Source: Armatimonadota bacterium (GTDB taxonomy: Bacteria; Armatimonadota; Zipacnadia; Zipacnadales; UBA11051). From it: 64,000 nt of DNA. The position numbers and the translations under genes are program-made. Numbering within the stretch: position 1 is the stretch's first letter; each line of letters starts with the position of its first letter. The stretch spans positions 1 through 64,000 of the forward strand of contig JABLXH010000017.1 of the NCBI GenBank assembly GCA_013178155.1, in the 5' to 3' direction. Positions 62,967-64,000 of this stretch are shown piece after piece. Under the pieces are notes generated by a model that worked only from the letters and a program-made list of their open reading frames with translations, ran no database searches and was not told the origin of the DNA.

Positions 62967-62995
62967 ATGTTATCAAACACTTGTTCGACTGTCAA
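62967..62995 (-). promoter_or_regulatory. Promoter of the helicase gene
   Basis: On the minus strand TTGACA (62995-62990) and TAACAT (62972-62967) are separated by 17 bases. The predicted leader is about 22 bases to ATG 62938. Confidence 0.8.
62974..62987 (-). promoter_or_regulatory. LexA/SOS-box-like operator in the helicase promoter
   Basis: The minus strand reads CGAACAAGTGTTTG, 13 of 14 positions of the Gram-positive-type LexA consensus CGAACRNRYGTTYC. It lies between the -35 and -10 hexamers, where a repressor would block polymerase. The LexA gene is not in the window. Confidence 0.65.
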
Positions 62996-63041
62996 CGGTG
63001 CTTTCCACCGTGACTTGCGCGTTCCCCGGAAGGGCGACCTC

Positions 63042-63070
63042 TTGAACCGCTACGCTTCTCTGTGTATCAT
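63042..63070 (+). promoter_or_regulatory. Promoter of the radical SAM gene
   Basis: TTGAAC (63042-63047) and TATCAT (63065-63070) are separated by 17 bases. They face away from the helicase promoter, in the 188-base divergent gap. Confidence 0.55.
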
Positions 63071-63126
63071 CATCGCGTCCCGTTTGCGGAGTTGCCTCAC
63101 CCCCCGAACTCAGGAGTTATGACCCC

Positions 63127-64000
63127 ATGTCGCGCGTTCTGCTGGTGAGTTACCCTGGTTACCCCTCCACTCCGGCCACCCTCGTGGCGAACCCCTGGCT
63201 GGGCAACACGGCCGCCGCGCTGCAGGCTGCCGGCCATTCGGTCCTGGCGCTGGACTACGGGACCCTCAGCACCATGCGACGCCTCTACCCGGAGAGCCTG
63301 ACCGCCCACCTTCGCCCTTTGGCTGCACGGGTGGCCGAGTCCGGCGGCGGGGCGATGAACGAGGACCAACTGCGCGTGCTGCGTGAGGTCTCCGACACGC
63401 TGGACGCCCATCAGAGACTGACTGAGGGGCAACTGTCGGCGGAAGTGGCGGCTGCGGCCAGAAGCTGGCAGCCTGATGTGGTCGCGCTCGAACTGGCCGA
63501 TACGGATGGTTATGCGGGCACCATGGGCATCATTCGCCAGCTCCGGGCCGAGTTGCCCGCCGCCCACCTGGTCTGCGGGGGCCGCAAGGCCATCTGGTTC
63601 CGACACCGACTGCTGAATGTCTGCCCCGAACTGGACTCCGTGGCATTTGGGGACATCGAGGCCGTGGTGCCGGCCCTGGCGACACGACACGATCTGCGGG
63701 GAGCTGGAGAGCCCATCGCCGGTCTGTTGGAGCGCGGCCAACCGGCAGACGATGTTCCGGCCGGGCACCAGCTCAGCCCTGACGACCTGCCGGTGCCCAT
63801 CTACGATCCCGACATCTACCCGGCGATGGCGGGTGACGAGAAGATCAAGATGCCTATCGTCACCGACAGCCGCGGGTGCCCCAATCGCTGTGCCTTCTGC
63901 GTTCACCCCTTCGAGGACGGCGGACGCCTGCGGCAAGCGTCTCCGGAACACATCGCCGATGTCTTTGCCGCTCTGCAGGCGCGCTACGGCTTCTCGGTCT
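63127..64000 (+). CDS. B12-binding domain radical SAM protein (cut by window end)
   Basis: An open frame from ATG 63127 runs off the window end, so 291 residues are visible. The N-terminus MSRVLLVSYPGYPSTPATLV and PDVVALELADTDGYAGTMGI form a cobalamin-binding-type Rossmann domain, although the DxHxxG motif is not evident. The radical SAM cluster motif is RGCPNRCAFCVHPF (Cys251, 255, 258; CxxxCxxC). Such proteins often perform methylations or rearrangements in secondary metabolism, lipid or cofactor synthesis; the product here is unknown. AGGAG lies ten bases upstream and a sigma-70-like promoter at 63042-63070 precedes it. Confidence 0.9.
   Translation, partial: MSRVLLVSYPGYPSTPATLVANPWLGNTAAALQAAGHSVLALDYGTLSTMRRLYPESLTAHLRPLAARVAESGGGAMNEDQLRVLREVSDTLDAHQRLTEGQLSAEVAAAARSWQPDVVALELADTDGYAGTMGIIRQLRAELPAAHLVCGGRKAIWFRHRLLNVCPELDSVAFGDIEAVVPALATRHDLRGAGEPIAGLLERGQPADDVPAGHQLSPDDLPVPIYDPDIYPAMAGDEKIKMPIVTDSRGCPNRCAFCVHPFEDGGRLRQASPEHIADVFAALQARYGFSV

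Noticed and set aside
1-64000. tRNA or rRNA genes
   Set aside because: No cloverleaf with a GTTCRANNC arm and no rRNA signature sequence was recognised by reading; a tRNAscan run would be needed to exclude a missed tRNA.

Overview
This window looks like chromosomal DNA from a high-GC, free-living bacterium that degrades polysaccharides. The best phylum guess is Armatimonadota. The evidence is the type-IV pseudopilin/DUF1559-like protein at 45650-46342, whose N-terminus ([13 protein letters not shown], then NVKQIGL and MYAQDFDE) is the form common in that phylum, together with many secreted glycosidases, heparinase II/III proteins and Gfo/Idh/MocA oxidoreductases. Planctomycetota-like or other PVC-related lineages cannot be excluded from sequence alone. 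Promoters, where visible, are ordinary sigma-70 type (TTGACN with N17-18 and TATAAT). No rRNA, tRNA, CRISPR array, integrase or transposase was recognised.

Layout. 0-9.2 kb: start of a secreted protein (minus, cut by the window edge), an FHA-GAF histidine kinase, a Gfo/Idh oxidoreductase, an aldo/keto-reductase-like protein, then a GntR regulator, OPT-like transporter and MttB-type methyltransferase cluster that appears damaged (no canonical start codon, missing N-terminus, two frameshifts), followed by debris of another gene. 9.2-13.7 kb: a GH172-type (DUF2961) protein, then a preQ0/queuosine operon folE2-orf-orf-queD-queC. 13.7-23.4 kb (minus): ruvC-ruvA-ruvB with a CBM9/glycosidase gene close behind, two membrane glycosyltransferase genes, and a parvulin foldase with stalk domains. 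23.5-34.2 kb: large secreted glycosidases (toroid fold, beta-helix, GH5-like, GH36-like) with a low-GC SIR2-like NADase candidate among them. 34.3-39.8 kb: a YtrA-type GntR/slipin operon with a clear operator, a Cys-rich DUF6807 (PmoA-like) protein, a GT4 glycosyltransferase and an anchored protein. 39.8-46.3 kb: ceramidase-like, UroD-like methyltransferase and Gfo/Idh genes, a GNAT-like acyltransferase, a short tandem repeat, a small secreted protein and the pseudopilin.

46.9-55.7 kb: two large divergent heparinase II/III-family genes, each with a CxxC-CxxC zinc-ribbon-like insert, followed by one open frame that joins a serine beta-lactamase-like domain to a second protein with its own RBS and signal sequence. 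55.7-64 kb: dprA, a site-2 protease with CBS domains, a PD-(D/E)XK/4-Cys protein whose catalytic residues look lost, a peptidase MA-like protease, an MscS channel, a Ski2/Hel308-like helicase carrying a C-terminal OmpR-type DNA-binding domain, and a B12-binding radical SAM gene cut by the window end.

The most interesting signals are the helicase/winged-helix fusion with a LexA-like SOS box between its -35 and -10 elements, the isolated low-GC SIR2-like gene, the in-frame beta-lactamase/exported-protein junction, the metallothionein-like Cys cluster on the DUF6807 protein, and the patch of gene decay (or assembly error) between 4.6 and 9.2 kb.
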